Both the position numbers and the translations under genes were made by a program. The notes beneath the pieces are model-generated. The model ran no database searches, had not been told where the DNA came from, and saw only the letters and a list, made by a program, of their open reading frames with translations. A stretch of DNA of 64,000 nucleotides. Source: Streptomyces sp. L-9-10 (GTDB taxonomy: Bacteria; Actinomycetota; Actinomycetes; Streptomycetales; Streptomycetaceae). Of the stretch, positions 1-7,515 are shown one piece after another. Where the stretch lies: the NCBI RefSeq assembly GCF_004151105.1, contig NZ_PHRF01000066.1:35127-99126 (forward strand), given 5' to 3'. How positions within the stretch are numbered: position 1 is the first letter of the stretch; each line of letters opens with the position of its first letter.

Positions 1-460
1 CCTGCTGGAGTTCTCTCAGGGTGCCGGACTGGCGGGCGCCGACCCGGTCCAGGACGGAGGCCTTGTCGAGATAGCTGTCGGGGTCGGAGGAGAGCAGCAG
101 GGCGAGGGCCGGGTCGACGCCGCCCGAGCGGTACTGGGCGCCGGCGAGCGAACCGAGCGCTCCGCGCATCTTGTTGACGCGCTCCTGGCCGCGGGCGGCG
201 CTGTCCTGCGCCTGGTCGACCAGGCCGCGCAGCCGTTCCGCCTGTTCGTTGGCCTTGTTGTACAACTCGGTTGCCTTCTCGGCCTGTTCGTACAGCCGGT
301 CGACCTTGGCGCGGGTGGCCTCCGGCGTCTGCTGCGGGTCGGCACCCGCGGGGGCGGCTCCGAGCGCCGCCGCGGCCGTGGCCGCCGCGGCGGACACCGC
401 GAGGACGCTGCCGCGGGCGCCGAGGCCCAGTCCGGGTTGTGAGGGGCGGCGATGGGACAC
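1..460 (-). CDS. NlpC/P60-type secreted hydrolase, N-terminal part (cut by window edge)
   Basis: This is the N-terminal 153 residues of a gene that runs off the left edge. The reading begins VSHRRPSQPG, followed by an Ala-rich signal or membrane segment (about residues 15-40) and a charged coiled coil. It matches the complete neighbour at 697-1737 segment for segment (SHRRP near the start, LYEQAEKATELYNKA, AQYRSGGVDPALALLLSSDP), so the two are tandem paralogues. By that relationship the missing C-terminus should be an NlpC/P60 D,L-endopeptidase acting on peptidoglycan stem peptides outside the cell. The GTG at 460 is chosen by alignment with the paralogue; a second GTG at 463 is possible. The catalytic domain itself is not visible here. 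Confidence 0.8.
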   Translation of the reverse strand, partial: MSHRRPSQPGLGLGARGSVLAVSAAAATAAAALGAAPAGADPQQTPEATRAKVDRLYEQAEKATELYNKANEQAERLRGLVDQAQDSAARGQERVNKMRGALGSLAGAQYRSGGVDPALALLLSSDPDSYLDKASVLDRVGARQSGTLRELQQ

Positions 461-696
461 CACAGGAAGCCGCACTTCCTTCCGCTGTACGCACTGACGC
501 AGCCCCTGCCGCCCGACGGGCGGACCGCTGGCCGGAGCTGCGCGCAGCAGACAGTAGCCGTGCGACCACGGAGCGACCAACGACCGCCCCGGGCACACAA
601 AGTGGCGCCCCACCGCAGACCACAAGGTCATCGGTGGGGCGCGGCGTCAGCGTGCGTAGCGGGAATTCGCCCGAATGGGCGGGTGTCAACGGGCCG

Positions 697-1737
697 TCAG
701 ACGATCCGGACGCCGAACTGGAAGGGCATGTTGTTGATGGACTCGTAGCGCACGCTGGCACCGGGCTTGGGGGCGTGCAGCACCTGGCCGTTGCCCGCGT
801 AGAAGCCGACGTGGTGCAGGTCGCCGTAGAAGATGACCAGGTCACCCTGCTTGAGCTGGCTCATTCCGATGCGCGTACCGGCGTTGGCCTGGGATTCGGA
901 GGTGCGGGGTATGGTCGCGCCGGCCTGCGCGTACGCCCAGGAGGTCAGCCCGGAGCAGTCGAACGAGCCGGGGCCGCTGGCACCGTAGACGTACGGGGTG
1001 CCGATCTTGCTCTGGGCGGCGGCGAACGCGGCGCCGGCCAGCTGCGAGGAGGGCACGGAGTTGCCGAGGTCGGCGCGCGAGGAGGTGCCGCCGCCGTCGC
1101 GGCTGGCGCGGGACTCGTCCTCCTGGGCGAGCGCGGCGCGCTCCTGCGCGGTGAGCGTGTTGAGCAGCTTCTGCGCCTCGGCGAGCTTGGCCCGGACCTC
1201 GTCCTTCTTCGCGCCGAGCTGCTTGCGGGTGTCCGCGAGGTCCGTGACCTTGCCCTGGGCCTCCTGGCGCTGCTGCGCGAGGGTCCGCTGCTTGGACTGG
1301 ATCTGCTGGAGCGTGTCGGCCTGCTTGGCGCTGACCTGGTCGAGCGTGGACGCCTTCTCCAGGTAGCTGTCCGGGTCCGAGGAGAGGAACAGCTGTACGG
1401 CGGGGTCGATGCCGCCGGTGCGGTACTGGGCGCTGGCCATCGAACCGAGGCCGTCGCGCAGGTCGTTCAGCTCGTCCTGGCCGCGGGCGACCTTGTCCTG
1501 GAGGGCGTCGACCTGCTTTTCGAGCTTGCCCTGCGCCTCCTTGGCCCCGTTGTACTTCTCGGTGGCCTTCTCCGCGTCCTCGTAGAGCTTGTCGACCTTC
1601 TCCTTGACGTCTTCCTTGCTCGGCTTCGGGTCCGCGTGCGCGGCCTGGGCGCTGAGAGCGACGGCAGCGGCGGCGGTCGCGGTGAGCACGGTCACACGGG
1701 CACGGCTCGGCTGCTTGGGTCGACGGTGGGACGCCAC
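697..1737 (-). CDS. Secreted NlpC/P60 peptidoglycan endopeptidase with N-terminal coiled coil
   Basis: The 346-aa protein has an N-terminal Ala-rich signal segment, a long charged coiled coil (about 45-210) and a C-terminal NlpC/P60 domain. The nucleophile is Cys261 in FDCSGLTSWAYAQAG, with His in DLHHVGFYAG and a second polar region LHAPKPG. This is the RipA/p60-like layout of enzymes that cut D-Glu-DAP bonds in peptidoglycan. The GTG at 1737 is preferred because AAGGAG lies about nine bases upstream and the paralogue begins the same way; a GTG at 1761 would place the ribosome site inside the gene. It is separated by 236 nt from the truncated paralogue and has a long untranslated leader upstream. 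Cell-wall hydrolysis is inferred from the family. Confidence 0.9.
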   Translation of the reverse strand: MASHRRPKQPSRARVTVLTATAAAAVALSAQAAHADPKPSKEDVKEKVDKLYEDAEKATEKYNGAKEAQGKLEKQVDALQDKVARGQDELNDLRDGLGSMASAQYRTGGIDPAVQLFLSSDPDSYLEKASTLDQVSAKQADTLQQIQSKQRTLAQQRQEAQGKVTDLADTRKQLGAKKDEVRAKLAEAQKLLNTLTAQERAALAQEDESRASRDGGGTSSRADLGNSVPSSQLAGAAFAAAQSKIGTPYVYGASGPGSFDCSGLTSWAYAQAGATIPRTSESQANAGTRIGMSQLKQGDLVIFYGDLHHVGFYAGNGQVLHAPKPGASVRYESINNMPFQFGVRIV

Positions 1738-2086
1738 GGAGGCGAGCTCCTTCTTCCTCACCCGCCTGCCGGGCCATGGGGGACGCTGGGCCCCGGCTTC
1801 CTGCGTCCACCCCTCCAGCGAACTGGACCGAACCGGGCTGAACTACACGAAATCGGCGGTTCCTTCGCTGCCACCCCGGATGGATGATCAACCGTGCGAA
1901 GGTTCGAGGCCTGACCTTAGTGACCTTCTTGTGATCAGTTCAAATCCTTCCAAGGAAAAACTCAGTCAGGACGCACATAATTTACCGACACCACACAGGC
2001 AGTCATGGGCATTTGACGCTGCGCTGCAACAAGGAGCGATCAATTCGGTCATTGTTCGCATGAGTTGACCAGCGTCACAAGAGGGA
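1738..2086 (-). promoter_or_regulatory. Long, partly AT-rich leader of the NlpC/P60 gene
   Basis: This 349-nt gap has no gene. About 1918-2070 is much richer in A+T than its surroundings and is a likely promoter. The part nearest the gene (about 1738-1870, read on the minus strand) is GC-rich and can fold. It contains GAGGGGTGGACGCAGG and CCCGGCAGGCGGG just before the ribosome site. These faintly recall the GGGGTGAATC and CGGTAGGCGG blocks of the ydaO (c-di-AMP) riboswitch that controls several Streptomyces wall-hydrolase genes, but the resemblance is weak and other core blocks were not found. Confidence 0.3.
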
Positions 2087-3451
2087 TCAGACGCGCGAAA
2101 GCCGCTTCAGCAGCAGGGCGGACGCGACCGGCCTGGCACCGGCCCTGGCGACCCCGTCCGCGACCTCCCGGTCGGTGGAGACCACGACCACGGGCCGGCC
2201 GGGCGGCTCGGCCCTGACCAGCTGGCGGATCAACTCGTCCGCCGTCACGCCCGGTTTGGAGAACAGCACCCGCACCCCGCGCGGCGGCGCGAGCAGCACC
2301 GGCGCCGCCAGCTCGGCGCCGTCGAAGACACAGGTCATCTCCGCGCCCGTCTGCGCCGCGAGCATGGCGAGCCCGCCCAGCAGCCGCAGCCGCTGCTTCT
2401 CCAGCGGCATCGTCGGATAGCCGGTCTTGGTGACGTTGTAGCCGTCCACGATCAGATGCGCCTGCGGCAGCGCGAGCAACTGGTCGAGCAGCGCGGGATC
2501 GGTCTCGGAGAGCGCGCGGGCCGCCACGTCCTTGGGAGACATACGGCCGGGCTCGACCGCGTCGACCGTGTCCGCGGGCCGGGCGGCGGCGGGCGGCAGC
2601 GCCAGCTCGCGCCGCAGCCCCTGCGCCGACTCCAGCACCGTGTCCAGCAGCAGCCGCAGCCGCATGTCCTCCACCGAACGGCCCTCACGGGCGGCCCGGC
2701 GGCTCGCCTCGACGGCCGCCTCCGCCTCACCGAGACGCGCCCTGATCCGGCGCGTCTCGCTCTCCGCGGCGGAGACCTGCGCCGCCGACTCGGCCCGGAA
2801 CGCCTCGGACTCCGCGTTCGCGCGGCGCAGCGCCGCCTCGCCCCGCTTCACATCGCTCTGGGCGCTGCGCAGCTTGCGGTGGAGCGATTCGGCCTCCTTG
2901 CGGGCCGCCTCCAGCTCCGTGCGCAGCCGCTCGGTCTCGCTCTTCGTCAGGGCCCTGGCGACGGCCAGTTCCTCACGGAGCCGTTCCAGCTCGCGCCGGG
3001 TCTCCGCACCGGCCCGCTCGGCGTCCGCCCGCTGTGCCTCCTCGCCCGCGGCGGCCACCAGCTTCACCCACCCGGGGGGCCTGAGCACATACGCGGCCGC
3101 GGCGACATCCACGGGATCGGCGGCGGCGGGCGGCGAGCCCGCCTCCAGGGCCGCGGTCAGCTCGGGCTGGGACTGGCTGATCCGCTCCCCGATCCGCTGC
3201 CGGAACACCGGGTCGCTCTCCAGGGCGGCGGCCATCGCGTTCCCCGCGAACTTCGCCCGTCTGTTGGGGGCGAACCGGGCGTACTGCCGCAATTGTGTGG
3301 GGAGTTCGGTGACGGTCAGCCCGCCGAAGGCGTCGGAGACCAGCGCGACGACCCGGCGCCGTACTCCGTCCGGGAGCGGGCGGTCGAGCGCCTCCGCGGC
3401 GTCACCGCCGGCCGCACCGGCCGGCTCAGCACCGCTCGCGGGCTGCTCCAC
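2087..3451 (-). CDS. NYN-domain (PIN-like) RNase-type protein with coiled coil
   Basis: The 454-aa protein has an N-terminal regulatory region (about 20-140), a long Glu/Arg/Ala-rich coiled coil (about 150-270) and a C-terminal NYN/YacP-type domain starting at HLIVDGYNVTKTGYP. The acidic residues expected for this PIN-like nuclease fold appear in IVDGYN, CVFDGAE and VSTDREV. Bacterial NYN proteins are predicted metal-dependent RNases; substrate and partners are unknown here. The GTG start at 3451 has only a weak GGTGA-type site upstream. The gene stands 37 nt downstream of the zinc-ribbon gene on the same strand and is probably transcribed with it. Confidence 0.85.
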   Translation of the reverse strand: MEQPASGAEPAGAAGGDAAEALDRPLPDGVRRRVVALVSDAFGGLTVTELPTQLRQYARFAPNRRAKFAGNAMAAALESDPVFRQRIGERISQSQPELTAALEAGSPPAAADPVDVAAAAYVLRPPGWVKLVAAAGEEAQRADAERAGAETRRELERLREELAVARALTKSETERLRTELEAARKEAESLHRKLRSAQSDVKRGEAALRRANAESEAFRAESAAQVSAAESETRRIRARLGEAEAAVEASRRAAREGRSVEDMRLRLLLDTVLESAQGLRRELALPPAAARPADTVDAVEPGRMSPKDVAARALSETDPALLDQLLALPQAHLIVDGYNVTKTGYPTMPLEKQRLRLLGGLAMLAAQTGAEMTCVFDGAELAAPVLLAPPRGVRVLFSKPGVTADELIRQLVRAEPPGRPVVVVSTDREVADGVARAGARPVASALLLKRLSRV

Positions 3452-3488
3452 GATCCGTCACCCCATCTACCCCTTTCGGGCGGCTCCC

Positions 3489-3731
3489 TCAGGAACCGGC
3501 CCCCGGCCTGTCCACCAGTTCGATCTGGTCCACGGCGTTGCACCAACGGCACCGCACCGACTCGATGGTCTCACTGACCACCTCGCGCTCCTCGACCTTC
3601 GGCTCCCCGGCCAGGTCCAGATGGACGTACTCGACGGTCTTCGCGGAGCGGGTCACATCGAAGCGCGTGAGATTGCCGCACAGCGTGCAGCGCCACCGGG
3701 TCGCGGCCGTCGGCTGCGGAACCGTCGTCAT
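3489..3731 (-). CDS. Small zinc-ribbon protein, 80 aa
   Basis: An 80-aa soluble protein with two widely separated CxxC knuckles: CTLCGN near residues 15-18 and CRWC near 61-64. Together they can bind one Zn. The middle (FDVTRSAKTVEYVHLDLAGE) looks like beta strands between the two halves of a ribbon. The ATG at 3731 is chosen because GAGGA lies eight bases upstream; longer readings to 3824 lack a ribosome site. The gene is divergent from the rhomboid gene and directly upstream of the NYN gene. No function can be assigned from sequence; nucleic-acid or protein binding is only a guess. Confidence 0.8.
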   Translation of the reverse strand: MTTVPQPTAATRWRCTLCGNLTRFDVTRSAKTVEYVHLDLAGEPKVEEREVVSETIESVRCRWCNAVDQIELVDRPGAGS

Positions 3732-3901
3732 CGTCGCCGTCCTCTTTTCGTCGTCCCTCGTGCGGTGTCCCGGGGTGCGCCGTCGAAACGCCGATATCCA
3801 GAAACACGCATGTGATGCCAGCAACCCTACGGCCTGGCGGCCACTCCAGGGGGCGGCGAGGCGCTCTGTACCAGTGGGTCCCGGTACGCAATGCTCTGTC
3901 C

Positions 3902-4612
3902 ATGATCAAGTGGCGGACGGCGGCCGACGGCCCAGTGGTGACCTACGGACTGATCGGCCTCTGCTGTCTGGTCTTCCTGATCAGCCCGCTGTCGGGGTTC
4001 AATCCGGGATACGGGAAGGGGGACACGCTCCTCGCGACCCAGAGCGCGTATTTCGAACGGTGGGGCGTCATCCCGGTCAATCTGCTGCGCGGCACCCCGC
4101 ACGCCCTGCTCACCCCGCTGACCGCGCTCTTCGTCCACGGCAGCTGGCTGCATCTGCTGGGGAACATGCTCTTCCTGTATGTCTTCGGGGCGATGGCCGA
4201 GGAGCGGATGGGCCGGACGCAGTTCGTGCTCTTCTATCTCACCGTCGGCTACTTCGCGCTGTTCGTGTACGCGGCGGCCAACGCCGACTCGGACCAGACG
4301 CTGGTGGGGGCCTCGGGCGCGATCTCGGGGGTGCTCGGCGCCTTCCTCTATCTCTTCCCCAGGGCCCGGGTCACCAGCCTCTTCCCGTTTCTGCTCTTCC
4401 TGCCGCTGCGCTTCCCCGCCTGGATCGTGCTGATCTTCTGGTTCGTGCTCCAGTGGGTGGCGGCGCACGGCGCGGACGCCGGCCCCGGGGTCGCCTATCT
4501 CGCGCACGTGGTGGGCTTCGGCACGGGCTTCCTCTGCGCCTGGGTGCGGTACTGGCGTACCGATAGAGTGAGGGATCCAGCCGCGGCCACCGAGGGAGAA
4601 CGCCAACCGTGA
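3902..4612 (+). CDS. Rhomboid-family intramembrane serine protease
   Basis: The 236-aa polytopic membrane protein carries the rhomboid signature: HLLGNMLFLYVFG (second helix, structural His/Asn), the nucleophile Ser138 in GASGAISG and the general base His202 in AHVVGFGTGF. Rhomboids cleave substrates within the membrane; the substrate here is unknown. The ATG at 3902 has no clear ribosome site, so translation may start from a leaderless transcript; an upstream start at 3812 would add an unconserved-looking, basic N-terminus. The stop overlaps the next gene's GTG by four bases (GTGA), indicating coupled translation with the Lrp-type protein. Confidence 0.88.
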   Translation: MIKWRTAADGPVVTYGLIGLCCLVFLISPLSGFNPGYGKGDTLLATQSAYFERWGVIPVNLLRGTPHALLTPLTALFVHGSWLHLLGNMLFLYVFGAMAEERMGRTQFVLFYLTVGYFALFVYAAANADSDQTLVGASGAISGVLGAFLYLFPRARVTSLFPFLLFLPLRFPAWIVLIFWFVLQWVAAHGADAGPGVAYLAHVVGFGTGFLCAWVRYWRTDRVRDPAAATEGERQP

Positions 4613-4890
4613 TCACCGCGATCGTGCTCATCAAGACCAGCGTCGACCGGATCCCCGAGATCGCGGAGTCGATCGCCGCCCTCGACAGCGTCAGCGAGGT
4701 CTTCTCGGTCACCGGTACGTACGACCTGATCGCCATGGTCCGGGTCCCCAAGCACGACGATCTGGCGGATGTGATCCCCGGCCGGATCAGCAAGATCGAG
4801 GGCGTCGAGGCCACGGACACGCATGTGGCGTTCCGTACGTACTCCCAGCACGACCTCGAAGCCGCCTTCGCCATCGGACTCGACGCGTAG
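4609..4890 (+). CDS. Lrp/AsnC-type ligand-binding (RAM) domain protein without HTH
   Basis: The 93-aa protein is a stand-alone regulation-of-amino-acid-metabolism domain. It has the alpha-beta sandwich pattern of Lrp C-termini (ITAIVLIKTSVDRI, VFSVTGTYDLIAMVRV, DTHVAFRTYS) but no DNA-binding domain. Such proteins bind amino acids or related small molecules and may modify partner Lrp regulators. It starts at GTG inside the stop of the rhomboid gene. Downstream lies a short tandem repeat rather than another tightly spaced gene. Confidence 0.88.
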   Translation: MITAIVLIKTSVDRIPEIAESIAALDSVSEVFSVTGTYDLIAMVRVPKHDDLADVIPGRISKIEGVEATDTHVAFRTYSQHDLEAAFAIGLDA

Positions 4891-4911
4891 GGCCCGTCCG
4901 CGCCGGTCGCG

Positions 4912-4996
4912 GCGGCGTCGGCCTCGGCGGCGTCGGTCTCGGCGGCGTCGGTCTCAGCGGCGTCGGTCTCAGCGGCGTCGGTCTCAGCGGCGTCGG
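4912..4996 (+). repeat. 15-bp tandem repeat, five full copies plus a partial one
   Basis: The unit GCGGCGTCGGTCTCA is repeated head to tail. The first copy differs at two positions (cCTCg) and the second at one (last base G); copies three to five are identical, and a 10-base partial copy ends the array. It lies between the RAM-domain gene and the small secreted protein. The unit length is a multiple of three, so copy-number change would not shift any overlapping frame. No CDS is supported across it. Confidence 0.9.
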
Positions 4997-5057
4997 ATGA
5001 AGAAATCCTCATCCGGCCCTCATCCCCGCCTCTCCCGCGCCCGGCACCCTGACGGAC

Positions 5058-5351
5058 ATGGCTTTCTCTCCTCGTCTGGCGGCCCTGGCGGCAGTCGTCG
5101 CCATCCCGCTCGGTATCGCCGCGACCAGCTACGCCATGACGGACAGTCCGGACACGCCCAAGGTGCCGCCCAAGGTGGAGCTGGACAGCACGCCGTCGCG
5201 CACGCCCGGGGTGCTGCCGGACACCACACCGGCCCCCTCGAAGAGCGGCAGCCCCGGTGCCACCCCGGGCGACGCCGTCGTACCGGGCCCCTCGGCCACC
5301 GACGGTGACGACGATGACGACCGCGGTGACGACACCGGTGAAGACGGCTGA
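5058..5351 (+). CDS. Small secreted Pro/Thr/Asp-rich protein, 97 aa
   Basis: The 97-aa product has a Sec-type signal (about residues 1-27, hydrophobic core LAALAAVVAIPLGIAA, probable cleavage near SYA). A low-complexity Pro/Ser/Thr segment follows, and the tail is very acidic (DGDDDDDRGDD). No enzyme motif is present. Its last 38 bases overlap the start of the sensor kinase, so it is probably co-expressed with that two-component system and could be an extracytoplasmic accessory, but this is inference. Confidence 0.75.
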   Translation: MAFSPRLAALAAVVAIPLGIAATSYAMTDSPDTPKVPPKVELDSTPSRTPGVLPDTTPAPSKSGSPGATPGDAVVPGPSATDGDDDDDRGDDTGEDG

Positions 5352-6765
5352 CTCGCGCCGTATCTCCGCCCGCGTACGGATCCTCCTCTGGCTGCTGGTG
5401 GTGATGACGGCCGCGCTGGCCGCCGTGGCCACCACCACCCGCTCGATCCTGCTGCGGGACGTCGACCAGCGGATCAGCCAGCTGCTCACCCAGGAGACCG
5501 GCGAGTTCGCGAACTTCGTCAGCCAGGGCGTCGATCCGGAGACCGGCGAGCGGTTCGGCGACCCGCGCAGGCTGCTCCGGGTCTTTCTCCAGCGCCAGTA
5601 CTCCGACCCCGACGAGGAACTGCTCGGCCTGACCCGGGCCGCCGGACCCAAGCCGCATGTGATCCGGCAGCGCCGCGACCTCCCCGACCGGACCGCCCTG
5701 TGGCGCGACGACGACGCGCTGACCCGGATCTTCGCCTCCGGGGCGGCCTCCGGCACCCTGCACCGCCCGCAGGGCGAGCTGCGCTGGGCGAAAGTGGAGA
5801 TAGACCCCGCGGGCGACGCGGCGCCCGGCGCGTTCGTCGTCGCCTTCCACGCGGACCAGGAACGGGCCCTCGCGGACGAGACGTTCCGCACGCTGCTGGC
5901 CATCTCGGGGGTGGCGCTGCTGATGACGACCGGCATCGGCTGGGCCGTCGCGGGCCGCATACTCGCGCCCGTACGGGTCGTACGGATGACCGCGGCGCAA
6001 CTCACCGAGCAGGACCTCACCCGCCGTATCCCCGTCAAGGGCCGGGACGACATCGCCGCGCTCGCCGAGACCTTCAACGGGATGCTCGACCGGCTGGAGC
6101 GGGCGTTCGCCGCGCAGCGCGAGTTCGTCGACGACGCCGGGCACGAGCTGCGGACGCCCATCACCATCGTGCGCGGCCATCTGGAGGTGATGGGCGACGA
6201 CCCGGCCGACCGGGAGGAGACCGTACGTCTGGTCACCGACGAGCTGGACCGGATGAGCCGCATCGTCGAGGACCTGCTGCTGCTCGCCAAGGCCGAACGG
6301 CCCGACTTCATCAGCCCGGAGCCGGTCCAGCTCGCCGAGCTGACCGCCGATGTCTTCGTCAAGGCGCGGACGCTGGGCGACCGGGACTGGGTGCTGGACG
6401 GCGTCGCGGACCGCGAGGCGCGGCTCGATCCGCAGCGGATCACCCAGGCGATGGTGCAGCTCGCGCAGAACGCCGTGCAGCACACCGTGCCGGGGCAGCG
6501 CATCCGGATCGGCTCGCAGGCGCACGGCGACCGGATCGAACTCCATGTCACCGACCACGGCCCCGGCGTCCAGCCACAGGACGCGGAGGTGATCTTCGAG
6601 AGGTTCCGCCGCGGCACGGCCCGCCGCGGCGCCCGCACCAGCGGCGCCGGGCTCGGCCTGGCGATCGTCAGGGCGATCGCCGAAGGCCACCGGGGCCGGG
6701 TCGAGCTGCGGCCCACCGACGGCGGCGGCGCCACCTTCGTACTCATCCTGGAGACGAGTTCATGA
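5314..6765 (+). CDS. Sensor histidine kinase (HAMP/HisKA/HATPase)
   Basis: The 483-aa membrane kinase has a first transmembrane helix near residues 18-40 (LLWLLVVMTAALAAVATTT), an extracytoplasmic sensor region to about 190, a second helix (LLAISGVALLMTTGIGWAVAG), HAMP, HisKA with His277 in DDAGHELRTP, and an ATPase domain with N box QLAQNAVQH, G1 DHGPGVQP and G2 GAGLGLAIVRA. The ATG at 5314 overlaps the preceding small gene by 38 nt; in-frame GTGs at 5326 and 5338 are alternatives. It phosphorylates the adjacent OmpR-type regulator, with which it shares an ATGA overlap. The signal is unknown. Confidence 0.92.
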   Translation: MTTAVTTPVKTADSRRISARVRILLWLLVVMTAALAAVATTTRSILLRDVDQRISQLLTQETGEFANFVSQGVDPETGERFGDPRRLLRVFLQRQYSDPDEELLGLTRAAGPKPHVIRQRRDLPDRTALWRDDDALTRIFASGAASGTLHRPQGELRWAKVEIDPAGDAAPGAFVVAFHADQERALADETFRTLLAISGVALLMTTGIGWAVAGRILAPVRVVRMTAAQLTEQDLTRRIPVKGRDDIAALAETFNGMLDRLERAFAAQREFVDDAGHELRTPITIVRGHLEVMGDDPADREETVRLVTDELDRMSRIVEDLLLLAKAERPDFISPEPVQLAELTADVFVKARTLGDRDWVLDGVADREARLDPQRITQAMVQLAQNAVQHTVPGQRIRIGSQAHGDRIELHVTDHGPGVQPQDAEVIFERFRRGTARRGARTSGAGLGLAIVRAIAEGHRGRVELRPTDGGGATFVLILETSS

Positions 6766-7421
6766 ACCGCATACTGATCGCCGAGGACGAGGAGCGCATC
6801 GCCTCCTTCGTCGAGAAGGGGCTGCGCGCCAACGGCTTCACCACCACCGTGGCCGCCGACGGCGACTCGGCCCTGGAGTACGCCGTCACCGGCGGCTTCG
6901 ATCTGGTCCTGCTCGACATCGGCCTGCCGGGGCGCGACGGCTTCACCGTGCTGCGCGAACTGCGCGAGGCGCGGGTGACGCTGCCGGTCATCGTGCTGAC
7001 CGCGCGGGATTCCGTACGGGACACCGTGGCCGGCCTTGAGGGCGGCGCCGACGACTGGATGACGAAGCCGTTCCGCTTCGAGGAGCTGCTCGCGCGGATA
7101 CGGCTGCGGCTGCGCACGGCGGCCCGCGCGCCCGAGGTGACGATGTTGCGCAGCGGCGATCTCAGCCTGGATCTGCGTACCCGAAGGGCGCGTTCGGGCG
7201 AGCTGACCGTCGATCTGACGGCCCGTGAGTTCGTGCTGCTCGAACTGTTCCTGCGCCATCCGGGCCAGGTGCTCTCGCGTGAGCAGATCCTCTCCCATGT
7301 CTGGGGATACGACTTCGACCCCGGCTCCAACATCGTGGACGTGTACGTACGGGCGCTGCGCAAGAAGCTGGGCGCCCAGCGGCTGGAGACCGTACGGGGC
7401 ATGGGCTACCGGATGCCGTGA
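6762..7421 (+). CDS. OmpR/PhoB-family response regulator
   Basis: The 219-aa regulator has a receiver domain with acidic pocket AEDEE near the N-terminus, phospho-acceptor Asp52 (LVLLDIGLPG) and Lys102 (MTKPF). A winged-helix DNA-binding domain follows (LTAREFVLLELFLRHPG ... VDVYVRALRKK ... VRGMGYRM). It begins inside the stop codon of the upstream kinase (ATGA), the normal sign of a cognate pair. Targets are not visible; the adjacent small secreted protein and permease are plausible but unproven. Confidence 0.94.
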   Translation: MNRILIAEDEERIASFVEKGLRANGFTTTVAADGDSALEYAVTGGFDLVLLDIGLPGRDGFTVLRELREARVTLPVIVLTARDSVRDTVAGLEGGADDWMTKPFRFEELLARIRLRLRTAARAPEVTMLRSGDLSLDLRTRRARSGELTVDLTAREFVLLELFLRHPGQVLSREQILSHVWGYDFDPGSNIVDVYVRALRKKLGAQRLETVRGMGYRMP

Positions 7422-7515
7422 CGGCGGGCGGTCCCGGACGAGTGGGCCCGCCAGATGAACTCCCTTTCACAAAGCGCTCATTCGGGGCTCACCGCGCGGC
7501 CGGAGACTGATCGTC

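Noticed and set aside
842..1891. Alternative minus-strand frame overlapping the NlpC/P60 gene
   Set aside because: Arg/Gly-rich shadow; the other frame has the catalytic Cys and His and a ribosome site.
4371..7298. A 975-codon minus-strand frame opposite the rhomboid, kinase and regulator genes
   Set aside because: Shadow of the plus-strand genes; composed of Ser/Arg repeats with no domain.
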